A stretch of DNA of 64,000 nucleotides from Sodalis glossinidius str. 'morsitans' (GTDB lineage: Bacteria > Pseudomonadota > Gammaproteobacteria > Enterobacterales > Enterobacteriaceae): assembly GCF_000010085.1 (NCBI RefSeq), contig NC_007712.1, positions 4,107,147-4,171,146 of the forward strand, in the 5' to 3' direction. Position numbers and translations under genes: made by a program. Below are positions 13,726 to 22,674 of this stretch, piece after piece (position 1 is the first letter of the stretch; the number at the start of each line of letters is the position of its first letter). The notes under the pieces were generated by a model. That model did not search any database and was not told where the DNA came from. It saw only the letters and a program-made list of their open reading frames with translations.

Positions 13726-13811
13726 GCGCTATTTCACAAATACGATCTGATTGATTTATTTTTCAGCAAAAGCAATAAAAATGGCGTTATCATGCGCCAG
13801 AAACGGGAATT

Positions 13812-13827
13812 CCCCCCCCCCCCCCCC
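13812..13827. repeat. Homopolymer of 16 C
   Basis: Sixteen C in a row lie between rRNA promoter P1 and the yieP remnant. Such tracts change length easily. The count may also be a sequencing or assembly uncertainty. Confidence 0.8.
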
Positions 13828-13890
13828 GCAATCACCACGCTGGCATAGTATGTATAGGTTAATTGTCATGAGGGTATAGGGAATAACGCT

Positions 13891-14334
13891 ATGCATTTAT
13901 CCATGCAGCAACGGGCCGCTCAACGCAACCTCTCCTATTGTACTGGCTGAAAAATTAAGCCAGCGTATCCTGGCGCATTTTCTGATTATGAGGATCAGCC
14001 TGGAGCCGCAAGCCTGCGCATTGGCAGCGGTGAACGGTAGCGGCTGGGAACGTTAATGGAAGAGATGCGCAGGCTTCACCAGCATTTCGACCGCGAGCGC
14101 TGGATAAGCGTCGATGCGGATTTCCACCACCATATTTATGAAATCAGCGGTAACCCGTTTCTGTCTTCGTTCGCTAATGTGTTCAGTTCAATTTATCAGA
14201 ACTACTTTCGCGCTATTGCCAGCGATGATGTCATCAAGCTTGGCCGGCATCAGGCCATCGTGGATGCCATTTTCGCCGGCGATGGTCCGGGCGCTTTCGC
14301 CGCCTGCCAGCAGTTGCTGGCTGAAAATGATTGA
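13891..14334 (+). pseudogene. yieP: GntR/FadR-family regulator YieP, broken
   Basis: This is the remnant of YieP, a GntR-family regulator of about 230 residues that lies next to rrnC in E. coli. ATG 13891 begins MHLSMQQRAAQRNLSY, matching the YieP start. The reading frame breaks near 13945, and most of the winged-helix DNA-binding domain is deleted. The remaining FCD-type ligand domain is nearly complete: RISLEPQACALAAV, then from 14056 MEEMRRLHQHFDRERWISVD, HHIYEISGNPFLSSFA, VIKLGRHQAIVDAIFAGD. Length is 444 bases against about 690. Its end is 4 bases from the convergent kup stop. With the DNA-binding part gone it cannot act as a regulator. Confidence 0.88.
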
Positions 14335-14338
14335 ATCG

Positions 14339-16207
14339 TCAGATCTCTATTTGCGTTCCCAACTCAATGACCCGGTTAGGCGGTATGAGATATTGATCCG
14401 GCGCGCGCAGGGCGTTACGGCTTAACACCATGAAAAGTTTGCCCCGTATCATCAGATACCAGGGCCGCTTGCCGAGAATAAGCGATTCATGAGACATGAA
14501 AAAGGACGTTTCCATCATCCGGCAGGATAGCCCCTCAAGCCCGCAGCTGTGGAAAATCTCCTCCATATCCGGCGCCTCTTTGAAACCATAGCTTGCCACG
14601 ACGCGCCAGAAAGTGGGCGATAGCGCTTCGATAGTGACCCGCCGTACATTATGGACAAAAGGGGCATCCTCTGTACGCAGCGTCAGCAGCACAACGCGCT
14701 CATGCAGCACTTTGTTATGCTTGAGGTTATGTAGCAGGGCAAACGGGATCACGTTCATAGCGCGCGACATAAACACGGCCGTACCGGGGACCCGCACCGG
14801 CGGCGATTTTTCCAAAGAGGCAATCAGCGCTTCCAGGGAATTTCCATGTTCATGGATCCGTCGCAACAAGAGGAACCGTTCGCTTTTCCAGGTGATCATG
14901 GCGATGAACATCAGGAAACCCAGCAGCAACGGTAGCCAGCCGCCAGAGAAAATCTTCAGGGCGTTGGCGGCAAACATAGACACATCGAGGCACAACAGCG
15001 CCAGCAGCAGCACGGACACAATTAACAGATTCAAGTGCCAGTTTTTTCTGGCCACGGTACAAGACAGGATGCTGGTCAGCACCATGGTGCCAGTCACCGC
15101 GATACCGTAGGCCGCCGCCAGATTGCTGGAGTGCTCAAAGCTGACAATTACCAGCACCACGGCGATATACAGCAGCCAGTTGATGAAAGGAATATAAATC
15201 TGGCCCACCTCCATCTCGGAGGTATGAATGATGCGCATCGGCGGCATATACCCCAGGCGCACCGCCTGGCGAGTCAGGGAAAATACGCCGGAGATCACCG
15301 CCTGTGAAGCGATGACCGTTGCAAGCGTGGCAAGAATAAGCAATGGAATCATCGCCCAATCGGGGGCGAGTAAAAAGAAAGGGTTTTTGATTGCCGCCGG
15401 CTTGGACAATAACAGCGCGCCCTGACCGAAATAATTAAGCACCAAGGACGGTAGCACCGCGCTAAACCAAGCGATGCGAATAGGCAATTTACCGAAATGG
15501 CCCATATCGGCATACAACGCCTCTACGCCGGTGATAGCCAACACTACCGCGCCCAGAGCGAAGAAGGAGACGGTTCGATATTCGGCAAAAAAGGCGATAG
15601 CCCATTTCGGATTAAGGGCATAGAGCACTTCGGGATTATAGATGATACCGCGCACGCCCAGTACACCCAGCGTGAGAAACCATAATAACATCACCGGCGC
15701 GAAAAGTTTGCCGACGCTGCCGGTCCCTTTCTTTTGGATGAAAAACAGCAACGTCAGCACCACCACGGAGAGAGGAACGATAAATTCCTGTAGCGAGGGG
15801 GCCACGATTTGCAGCCCTTCAATCGCCGACATCACAGAGACGGCCGGCGTGATAACGACCTCGCCGTAAAAGAAGCTGCCGCCGATAAGCCCGATTATCA
15901 CCAGTACCGGGGTCAATTTGGCGCCGGTATTTCTGCCGGCGAGCGACATTAGCGTCAAAATACCGCCTTCGCCGGCATTGTCGGCGCGCATGACGAAGAG
16001 AAGATATTTCAGGGAAACGATCAGGATCAGAAGCCAGAAAATGAGGGATAAGAAACCAAATACCGCCACGCGTTCAACGCCAAAACCATAATGGCCGGCA
16101 AGACATTCACGTAAGGTATAGAGAGGACTGGTACCAATATCACCATACACGACACCTATGGCGGCAAGCGTGACCGCCGGCAGCGACTGCTTATGATCTT
16201 TATTCAT
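14339..16207 (-). CDS. kup: Low-affinity potassium uptake protein Kup
   Basis: Kup (TrkD) is an inner-membrane proton-coupled potassium importer. The 622-residue frame matches the E. coli length. The N-terminal signature VVYGDIGTSPLYTLRECL, the ADNAGEGGILTLMSLAG stretch and about twelve hydrophobic segments in the first ~430 residues are present, followed by a hydrophilic cytoplasmic C-terminal domain ending in PNRVIELGTQIEI. The start ATG 16207 is the family start. In E. coli kup is followed by the rbs operon; here the next gene is the yieP remnant, 4 bases away and convergent, so the rbs-hsrA block is missing. The frame is intact, unlike its neighbours on both sides. Confidence 0.96.
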   Translation of the reverse strand: MNKDHKQSLPAVTLAAIGVVYGDIGTSPLYTLRECLAGHYGFGVERVAVFGFLSLIFWLLILIVSLKYLLFVMRADNAGEGGILTLMSLAGRNTGAKLTPVLVIIGLIGGSFFYGEVVITPAVSVMSAIEGLQIVAPSLQEFIVPLSVVVLTLLFFIQKKGTGSVGKLFAPVMLLWFLTLGVLGVRGIIYNPEVLYALNPKWAIAFFAEYRTVSFFALGAVVLAITGVEALYADMGHFGKLPIRIAWFSAVLPSLVLNYFGQGALLLSKPAAIKNPFFLLAPDWAMIPLLILATLATVIASQAVISGVFSLTRQAVRLGYMPPMRIIHTSEMEVGQIYIPFINWLLYIAVVLVIVSFEHSSNLAAAYGIAVTGTMVLTSILSCTVARKNWHLNLLIVSVLLLALLCLDVSMFAANALKIFSGGWLPLLLGFLMFIAMITWKSERFLLLRRIHEHGNSLEALIASLEKSPPVRVPGTAVFMSRAMNVIPFALLHNLKHNKVLHERVVLLTLRTEDAPFVHNVRRVTIEALSPTFWRVVASYGFKEAPDMEEIFHSCGLEGLSCRMMETSFFMSHESLILGKRPWYLMIRGKLFMVLSRNALRAPDQYLIPPNRVIELGTQIEI

Positions 16208-16444
16208 AACCTTTCCCGAGCTATTTTGTCGTCCAGGAGCATGCGTGAATGCACTTCCTCGAAAACCAAAAGCGCACAGTATGCCTGAAAAATGCCGAAA
16301 CCCTAATTCTAATCCTGATTACCCCCCGTTGAAGGGTGTAACGCAAAAAATTTGATAACGGATAAAATTAACTGGGCATTTCTTTATAAAATGCGCTGGT
16401 TTATTGTATCGTTTTCACCACTTACAGGGATAACCTATCACACT
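16208..16444. other. Divergent promoter region kup-ravA
   Basis: The 237-base gap between divergent kup and the ravA remnant is AT-rich near 16340-16400 and should hold both promoters. I could not assign -10 and -35 boxes with confidence. Confidence 0.4.
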
Positions 16445-17933
16445 ATGGCTTCTATGCCCCTTCTGGCGGAAAGAATTTCTCGCCTTAGCAGCGTGCTGGA
16501 AAGCGGGTTATATGAGCGCAAGCATACTATGCGACTTTGCCTGCTGGCGGTGCTTTCCAGCGAAAGAGTGTTTTTGCTGGGACCGCCCGGCATTGCCAAA
16601 AGCCTCATCGCCCGCCGTCTGAAGCTGGCATTCAGCCATACGCGCGCTTTCGATTATTTGATGACCCAGTTTTCTACGCCGGAGGAAGTGTTCAGCCCTC
16701 TGTCCATTCGGGCGCTGAAAGAGGATGGCCGCTATCATCGCATGACCCAAGGGTATTTACCGGAGGCGGAAATTGTCTTTCTGGATGAAATATGGAAAGC
16801 GGGCCCGGCAATTTTAAACACCCTGCTTACCGCGATTAATGAACGGCGGTTCCGTAACGGCGATCAGGAGCAGACGATGCCGCTGCGGCTGCTTATCACC
16901 GCCTCCAACGAATTGCCGGAGGCCGATAGCGGGCTGGAGGCGTTGTATGACCGGATGTTAATCCGCCTGTGGCTGGATAAGGTCAAGGAGAAGAAGCAAT
17001 TTTCACGCGCTGCCGACAAGCCATGGCGACAGCCAGCCGCAGGATGTTCCGGCACAGTTGAGGGTGAGTGACGAGGAATACCAGGACTGGCAACGGCAAA
17101 TCGACCGGGTGACGTTGCCGGCAGCCTGTTTTGAGCTTATTTATCAACTGCGTCAGCGGCTGGAAGCGTTACCCGATGCGCCATACAATCTCCTATCGGC
17201 GCTGGAAGAAAGCGTTGCGCCTGCTTCAGGCCAGCGCGTTTTTCAGCGATCGACAAAGTATTACCCCGGTGGATATCATCCTATTGAAAGAGTGCTTGTG
17301 GCATGACCCTGCCAGTTACCAGCTTATCAATCAGCAATTTGAGCTGCTGATGGTGGAGCAGGGCTATCAACAACAGGCGATTTTGACCAAAATTCAGACT
17401 TTCAACCGGCAAAAACGTCAACATATCGCGCAAAGTCAGGCCCAGCGGGCATTAACCCTTACGCCCGCCAAAACCCTGATGAGCCGTAAACCCCATTACA
17501 GCCTGCCTGCATCGCTGACCGAGCCGGTATTGACCTTTCTGCTGCAAACGCCTCTGGTCACGTCGACCATCTCACGGTCGAGCGTGATGCCCTGCAACAG
17601 TGGCTGAATAAAGTAGGCGCTTTCAAGGCCCGACTGAATGGTATCGGTTTCGCCCAGGGGGTGGATGCGCGCATTAATGCTCAGCATCAGCTTGAGATAG
17701 TCGATATCAGCCTGCAACCCTCATTGCTGGCGCTGACGGAAACTACGCCAGCGCAGGCGATACCGGCAGCCTTGCTGGATGACCTTGAGGAAGCCACACG
17801 CCTTTATCATCAACAGCGGAGCTTGTTTCACGAACAGCAACATTGTCTCTTTATTACCCAGGATTGGGTGGCGCGGATTGAAGCCAGTCTGCTGGACCTC
17901 TCCCAGCAGTTAGCCCAGGCCAGGCAGGACTAA
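16445..17933 (+). pseudogene. ravA: MoxR-type AAA+ ATPase RavA, broken
   Basis: RavA is a hexameric MoxR-family ATPase of about 498 residues that works with ViaA and binds the lysine decarboxylase LdcI. ATG 16445 gives MASMPLLAERISRLSSVLES, with Walker A LLGPPGIAKSLIARR and Walker B EIVFLDEIWKAGPAIL intact. Frameshifts near 17020, 17185 and 17560 move the rest through three frames: LRVSDEEYQDWQRQID, RRWKKALRLLQASAFFSD, then from about 17600 LNGIGFAQGVDARINAQ to WVARIEASLLDLSQQLAQAR. Total length is almost the original, so only small indels have occurred. An upstream in-frame start at 16352 is not supported by the family. The product would be a truncated ATPase domain without the LdcI-binding part. 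Confidence 0.92.
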
Positions 17934-17939
17934 CGCGCT

Positions 17940-19346
17940 GTGGTGACGCTGGATACGCTTAATCTCCTGTTATCCATTGATCAGAGACAGCTGCTGGATG
18001 ACATCATTTTGACCTTGCTTGGCAGTCCACAGGTCGTTTTGTTATTGGAACAGTTTCCAGCGCTGAAGAAAACCTTGATGAAATGGGTGCCGCTGATGAA
18101 ACCGCGACTGGAACAGGCGCTGCGTCAGGGGAAAGTACCTCCTTCGCTTGCGAGTGAATTTTATCTCTTTCAACAAAGCTAACTGCAAGATCATCACGTA
18201 TTTGCCGCCCAGTTGCCGGAAACTCTGGCGCAGCTCGCCAGTCTCACATCGCCTTTTTGCTCTGAAGCGGAAAGACTTTATCAGGCCGCATCAAGGGAAA
18301 CAGCGCGTCCCGATAGCGCATTTCAAACCTTATTTTTACAGCGCTGGTGCATCAGTTTGACGCTGCAGGCTACGACGCTACAGCATCAGTTGCTGGAAAA
18401 AGAGCGGGAAAGGCTGCTTGACGAGCTACAGCGGCAGTTGGCGATGAGCGGCTCGCTGGCGCCGTTGCTGGCGGAGAATCAGCACGCCGCCGGCGGTTAT
18501 GGGACATGACTGCCGGCCGGGTGGAACAGGGTGACTATCGCCTGTTGGTGCATTACGGCGAATTTCTGCACCAGCAACCGGAGCTGCAGCAGTTGGCCGA
18601 GCAATTGGGACGCAGCCGCGAGGCGCACTTTGTCGCCGCGCCACACAAGTTGCAGCGCGAAGTGATAAAGCGGGTACGTGAGCCGGCGGTACAACCGGAA
18701 GAGATAAGCGGCATCCACCAGAGCGACAATTTGCTGCGGCTACTGCCGGGGGAGCTGGCCGCTCTCGGTATCGACGAGCTGGAATACGAGTTTTACCGCC
18801 GTTTGCTGGAGAAACGGCTTCTGACCTACCGCCTGCACGGTGATGCCTGGCAGACGCAACGCATCCTGCAGCCGGCCAGCAGTGAGCAGCACGATCAGCA
18901 GCCGAGTGGGCCGATGATTGTCTGCGTGTATACCTTCGGTTCAATGGGCGGCTCAACGAAGCCTGCGCGAAGGGGTTCTGTTTGGCGCTGATGCGGATAG
19001 CGCTGGCCGATAATCGACGCTGCTTCATCAGCCTATTCTCTACGGGTCAGGTGGATTACGAACTGAACGCCGACGGCGGCTTGGAGCAAGCTATCCGCTT
19101 CCTGGGCCAGCGCTTTCGCGGCGGCACCGATCTGGCCGCCTGTCTGAAACGGTCCAACTACGCATACGCGAGCAGCGCCATCGCCATCGCCATCGCCATC
19201 GCCATCGCCATCGCCAGCAACGCTTTCACGCCGTTGCGCTATCGTCGATGGGAAAACCCGGTATTATGAAGATCTTCGATCACATCTGGCGCTTCGACAC
19301 CGGACTGAAACAGCGGCTTATGCGCTGCTGGCGCCGTAAAGCGTGA
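17940..19346 (+). pseudogene. viaA: VWA-domain protein ViaA, broken
   Basis: ViaA is the von Willebrand factor A partner of RavA, 483 residues in E. coli. GTG 17940 (TLDTLNLLLSIDQRQLLDD) follows ravA by 6 bases. A TAA at 18180 replaces the glutamine codon of the QQSQL motif; the same frame then continues to about 18500, where a frameshift leads to EQGDYRLLVHYGEFLHQQPE. The metal site normally reading CVDTSGSMGG is CVYTFGSMGG, so two MIDAS residues are lost. Another shift near 18950 gives MALMRIALADNRRCFISLFS, then a (GCCATC)6 expansion and a deletion before KIFDHIWRFDTGLKQRLM and the stop at 19346. It is non-functional. Confidence 0.92.
19177..19212. repeat. (GCCATC)6 tandem repeat inside viaA
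   Basis: Six exact copies of the hexamer GCCATC followed by one GCCAGC lie in the dead viaA gene. In frame they would code alternating Ala-Ile. The family protein has no such repeat, so this is slippage expansion in DNA no longer under selection. Confidence 0.95.
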
Positions 19347-19399
19347 TCCCGCGGGCGAACAATGGATCTGCCGCCGGGATTGCCACAGAGGACATCACC

Positions 19400-19861
19400 A
19401 TGGCGGAAACTTATCAGATCGACGCCCTCGATCGCGCCATTTTGCAGGCGCTGATGGCCAACGCGCGCACCGCCTACGCCGAGCTGGCCAAGCACCTTAA
19501 CGTCAGTCCCAGCACCGTGCACGTGCGGGTGGAAAAAATGAAACAGGCGGGCATCATCACCGGGGCTCGGGTGGATGTCAGTCCGAAACAGCTAGGCTAT
19601 GACGTGTGCTGCTTTATTGGCATTATCCTTAAAAGCGCCAAGGACTACCCATCGGCGCTTAAGAAATTGGAGGCGTTGGAAGAGGTAGTGGAAGCGTATT
19701 ACACCACCGGTCATTACAGTATCTTCATCAAAGTGATGTGCCGCTCTATAGACACCCTTCAGCAGGTACTTATCAACAAGATCCAGACTATCGACGAAAT
19801 CCAATCCACCGAGACTCTGATCTCGCTGCAAAACCCCATCAGCCGTACCATCGTGCCTTAA
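19400..19861 (+). CDS. asnC: AsnC-family regulator AsnC
   Basis: AsnC is an Lrp/AsnC-family DNA-binding protein that in E. coli activates asnA in response to asparagine and also affects mioC transcription into oriC. The 153-residue protein has an N-terminal helix-turn-helix (LAKHLNVSPSTVHVRVEKMK) and a C-terminal RAM ligand-binding domain (VCCFIGIILKSAKDYPSALK, VVEAYYTTGHYSIFIKV). I chose ATG 19400, after GAGG at 19388-19391, because the family starts at the LDRAILQALM helix shortly after; an upstream ATG at 19343 would overlap the viaA end. It sits between the dead viaA and mioC, as in E. coli. It is intact. Confidence 0.94.
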   Translation: MAETYQIDALDRAILQALMANARTAYAELAKHLNVSPSTVHVRVEKMKQAGIITGARVDVSPKQLGYDVCCFIGIILKSAKDYPSALKKLEALEEVVEAYYTTGHYSIFIKVMCRSIDTLQQVLINKIQTIDEIQSTETLISLQNPISRTIVP

Positions 19862-19882
19862 CGGCTCTGACAATACCCACAA

Positions 19883-19891
19883 TTATCCACA
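19883..19891. promoter_or_regulatory. DnaA box upstream of mioC
   Basis: A perfect TTATCCACA lies 60 bases before the mioC start. A DnaA box is known in the E. coli mioC promoter, where DnaA represses transcription entering oriC. Confidence 0.8.
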
Positions 19892-19950
19892 GGTAGATCC
19901 CAGCCGGTACACAGCGTACAATACCGGCTCATTTATCTGACGGGACCATC

Positions 19951-20400
19951 ATGGCCGACGTAACCATCATTAGCGGCAGCACCCTGGGTAGCGCCGAATA
20001 TGTTGCCGAGCATGTCGCCGGCATCCTGGAACAGCAGGGGCTCAGCACCGATATCTTGCACGGTGCCGAACTGGCGGAGTTGAGTACTGAAGGTATGTGG
20101 CTGCTGGTCACTTCGACCCACGGCGCCGGCGAATTGCCGGAGAATCTTCAGCCGCTGCTGGAAGAGTTAAAGGCGCAAACACCTTCGCTATCCACGGTTA
20201 CCTTCGGCGCTATCGGTATTGGCAACAGCGCATACGATACGTTCTGCGGCGCGATCGACACGTTGGATCGTCAGCTTACTTCGCTCGGCGCCAAACGGAT
20301 CGGCGACGTGCTTAAGATCGACATTACCCAGCATGAAATCCCGGAGGATCCGGCGGAAGTCTGGGTGGCGGAGTGGATCACGCAAATAAAAGCACGCTGA
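19951..20400 (+). CDS. mioC: Flavodoxin-like protein MioC
   Basis: MioC is a small FMN-binding flavodoxin-like protein of 149 residues, linked to biotin synthase activity in E. coli. The phosphate-binding loop SGSTLGSAEYVAEHVA at the N-terminus, VTSTHGAGELPENLQPLL and FGAIGIGNSAYDTFCGAID are the flavodoxin FMN loops. Transcription of mioC runs toward oriC, which begins right after its stop. The length matches E. coli and the frame is intact. The gene is retained in the standard viaA-asnC-mioC-oriC order. Confidence 0.95.
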   Translation: MADVTIISGSTLGSAEYVAEHVAGILEQQGLSTDILHGAELAELSTEGMWLLVTSTHGAGELPENLQPLLEELKAQTPSLSTVTFGAIGIGNSAYDTFCGAIDTLDRQLTSLGAKRIGDVLKIDITQHEIPEDPAEVWVAEWITQIKAR

Positions 20401-20404
20401 TATC

Positions 20405-20700
20405 ACTTTTTTGTGTATAACTCTCGTTAAAAACCGCAGATAACCGGTAGTTATCCAATGTATAACCTTTATCACCACGAGGACCTGTGGATAAACAGGA
20501 CAGAAGATCCCAGCTTATACCGGCGGGGATCATCGATCATTCACAGGCTCAGTGGATCTATAATATCTTGTATCGGTTGATCAAAAACGTCTTATCCACA
20601 GAGGATCGCGATCCTAGTAGTAGACATAATAAGGGATCTTTAAATAAAAAGATCTTTCTTTAATTACCTGCGGATCTTCCGGGCTTGTATCCCGCTTAAA
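20405..20700. other. oriC: Chromosomal replication origin oriC
   Basis: The gap between mioC and mnmG holds a recognisable enteric oriC, oriented with the unwinding region next to mnmG. DnaA boxes by position in the E. coli scheme: R1 at 20592-20600 (TTATCCACA), R2 at 20486-20494 (TGTGGATAA), R3 at 20451-20459 (TTATCCAAT) and R4 at 20412-20420 (TGTGTATAA). AT-rich 13-mers lie at about 20630-20690, including AAATAAAAAGATC at 20642-20654. Eleven GATC sites occur between 20500 and 20740, as expected for Dam/SeqA control. The block AGCTTATACCGGCGGGGATC between R1 and R2 corresponds to the conserved E. coli element. Replication should start here in both directions. Confidence 0.93.
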
Positions 20701-20766
20701 CTTGAGTAGAATCCTCTTCCCCGAGCCCCTTGACGATCCTTCGCTTTCACATGAGGTGTTTTTACC

Positions 20767-22656
20767 ATGTTTTATCCCGATCACTTTGACGTCATCATTA
20801 TCGGTGGCGGCCATGCCGGTACGGAAGCGGCAATGGCGTCGGCACGAATGGGATGCCAAACCCTTCTGCTGACGCATAACATTGATACGCTAGGACAAAT
20901 GTCCTGTAACCCGGCGATCGGCGGTATCGGCAAGGGGCATTTGGTCAAGGAAATCGACGCCATGGGCGGTCTGATGGCTCAGGCTATCGATAAGGGCGGC
21001 ATCCAGTTCAGGATATTAAACGCCAGCAAAGGACCCGCGGTCAGGGCCACTCGCGCACAGGCGGATCGCGTGCTTTACCGGCAAGCGGTACGCGGCGCGC
21101 TGGAGAACCAGCCTAATCTGATGATCTTCCAGCAGGCGGTTGAGGATCTGATCATGGAAGGCGACAGGGTGGTCGGCGCCGTCACCCAAATAGGGCTGAA
21201 ATTTCGCGCCCGTGCCGTCGTGCTGACCGTGGGAACCTTCCTCGATGGCAAGATCCATATCGGCATGGATCATTATAGCGGCGGTCGGGCAGGCGATCCG
21301 CCTTCGGTTTCCCTGTCTCGCCGTTTGCGCGAGTTGCCTTTCCGGGTTAACCGTTTAAAAACCGGTACGCCGCCGCGTATTGATGCGCACAGTATCGACT
21401 TCTCACGGCTGGCGACACAGCACGGCGACGATCCGCTGCCCGTTTTCTCGTTCCTGGGCTCGGCGGATCAGCATCCGCGACAGATCCCCTGTTATATCAC
21501 CTATACCAACGACAAGACACATGAGGTCATCCGCCAGAACCTGGACCGCAGTCCTATGTACGCCGGCATCATTGAAGGCGTCGGGCCGCGTTATTGTCCG
21601 TCCATTGAAGATAAGGTGATGCGCTTTGCCGATCGCGATGCCCATCAGATCTTTCTTGAGCCGGAAGGACTGACCAGCAACGAAATTTATCCTAACGGCA
21701 TCTCGACCAGCCTGCCGTTCGACGTGCAGATGAAAATCGTCCACTCCATGCAGGGGCTTGAGAACGCGCGTATTGTGCGGCCCGGCTATGCGATCGAGTA
21801 TGACTTCTTTGATCCGCGCGATCTTAAGCTGACGCTGGAAAGCAAACTGATCGAAGGGCTGTTTTTCGCCGGTCAAATCAACGGTACCACCGGCTATGAA
21901 GAGGCCGCCGCCCAAGGCATGCTGGCTGGTCTGAACGCGGCACGGCTGGCCATGGGGAAAGACGGTTGGTCGCCGCGACGCGATCAGGCCTATCTCGGCG
22001 TGCTGGTAGACGATTTATGCACGCTGGGCACCAAAGAGCCCTACCGCATGTTTACCTCGCGCGCCGAATACCGACTGCTGCTGCGGGAAGACAATGCCGA
22101 TCTTCGCCTAACGGAAACCGGTCGGCAGCTAGGCATGGTGGATGACGTGCGCTGGGAGCGCTTTTGCGCCAAGCAGGAGCAAATTGAGCGCGAGCGTCAG
22201 CGCCTGCGCGATATCTGGGTACACCCCGGTAGCGATGGCGTCGAGCAGCTTAATCCGCTGCTTAAAGCGTCGCTGACGCGCGAAGCCAATGGCGAAGAAC
22301 TTCTGCGCCGCCCGGAGATGGATTACGCGCGCCTGACCCACCTGGAACGTTTTGGCCCGGCGCTGGTCGACAGCCAGGCGGCAGAGCAGGTCGAAATCCA
22401 GATCAAATACCAAGGCTACATCGCCCGTCAGCAGGAGGAGATTGCACGTCAGATGCGCAATGAACATACCTTGCTGCCGGCGGCGATGGATTTTAGCACC
22501 GTGTCGGGTCTGTCCAACGAAGTGATCGCCAAGCTCAACGATCATAAACCCAATTCTATCGGTCAGGCGTCACGCATTTCCGGCGTCACGCCTGCGGCGA
22601 TTTCTATCTTGCTGGTCTGGCTAAAAAAACAGGGGCTGCGGCACCGCAGCCCCTGA
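20767..22656 (+). CDS. mnmG: tRNA uridine carboxymethylaminomethyl enzyme MnmG
   Basis: MnmG (GidA) is an FAD protein that, with the GTPase MnmE, adds the carboxymethylaminomethyl group to U34 of certain tRNAs. The 629-residue protein has the FAD motif GGGHAGTEAAMASARMG at the N-terminus, the GidA signatures GPRYCPSIEDK and GQINGTTGYEEAAAQG, and a complete C-terminal MnmE-binding helical domain ending in ILLVWLKKQG. It begins at ATG 20767 just after oriC and transcription moves away from the origin. rsmG follows after 18 bases, so the pair is co-transcribed. Its partner mnmE is also intact, at 59511-60875. Confidence 0.97.
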   Translation: MFYPDHFDVIIIGGGHAGTEAAMASARMGCQTLLLTHNIDTLGQMSCNPAIGGIGKGHLVKEIDAMGGLMAQAIDKGGIQFRILNASKGPAVRATRAQADRVLYRQAVRGALENQPNLMIFQQAVEDLIMEGDRVVGAVTQIGLKFRARAVVLTVGTFLDGKIHIGMDHYSGGRAGDPPSVSLSRRLRELPFRVNRLKTGTPPRIDAHSIDFSRLATQHGDDPLPVFSFLGSADQHPRQIPCYITYTNDKTHEVIRQNLDRSPMYAGIIEGVGPRYCPSIEDKVMRFADRDAHQIFLEPEGLTSNEIYPNGISTSLPFDVQMKIVHSMQGLENARIVRPGYAIEYDFFDPRDLKLTLESKLIEGLFFAGQINGTTGYEEAAAQGMLAGLNAARLAMGKDGWSPRRDQAYLGVLVDDLCTLGTKEPYRMFTSRAEYRLLLREDNADLRLTETGRQLGMVDDVRWERFCAKQEQIERERQRLRDIWVHPGSDGVEQLNPLLKASLTREANGEELLRRPEMDYARLTHLERFGPALVDSQAAEQVEIQIKYQGYIARQQEEIARQMRNEHTLLPAAMDFSTVSGLSNEVIAKLNDHKPNSIGQASRISGVTPAAISILLVWLKKQGLRHRSP

Positions 22657-22674
22657 TAACGACGGAAAGCATCG

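Noticed and set aside
18426..19028. 200-codon minus-strand frame over viaA
   Set aside because: It is antisense to the clear viaA remnant and is rich in Ala, Arg and Pro, as expected of a GC-rich shadow.
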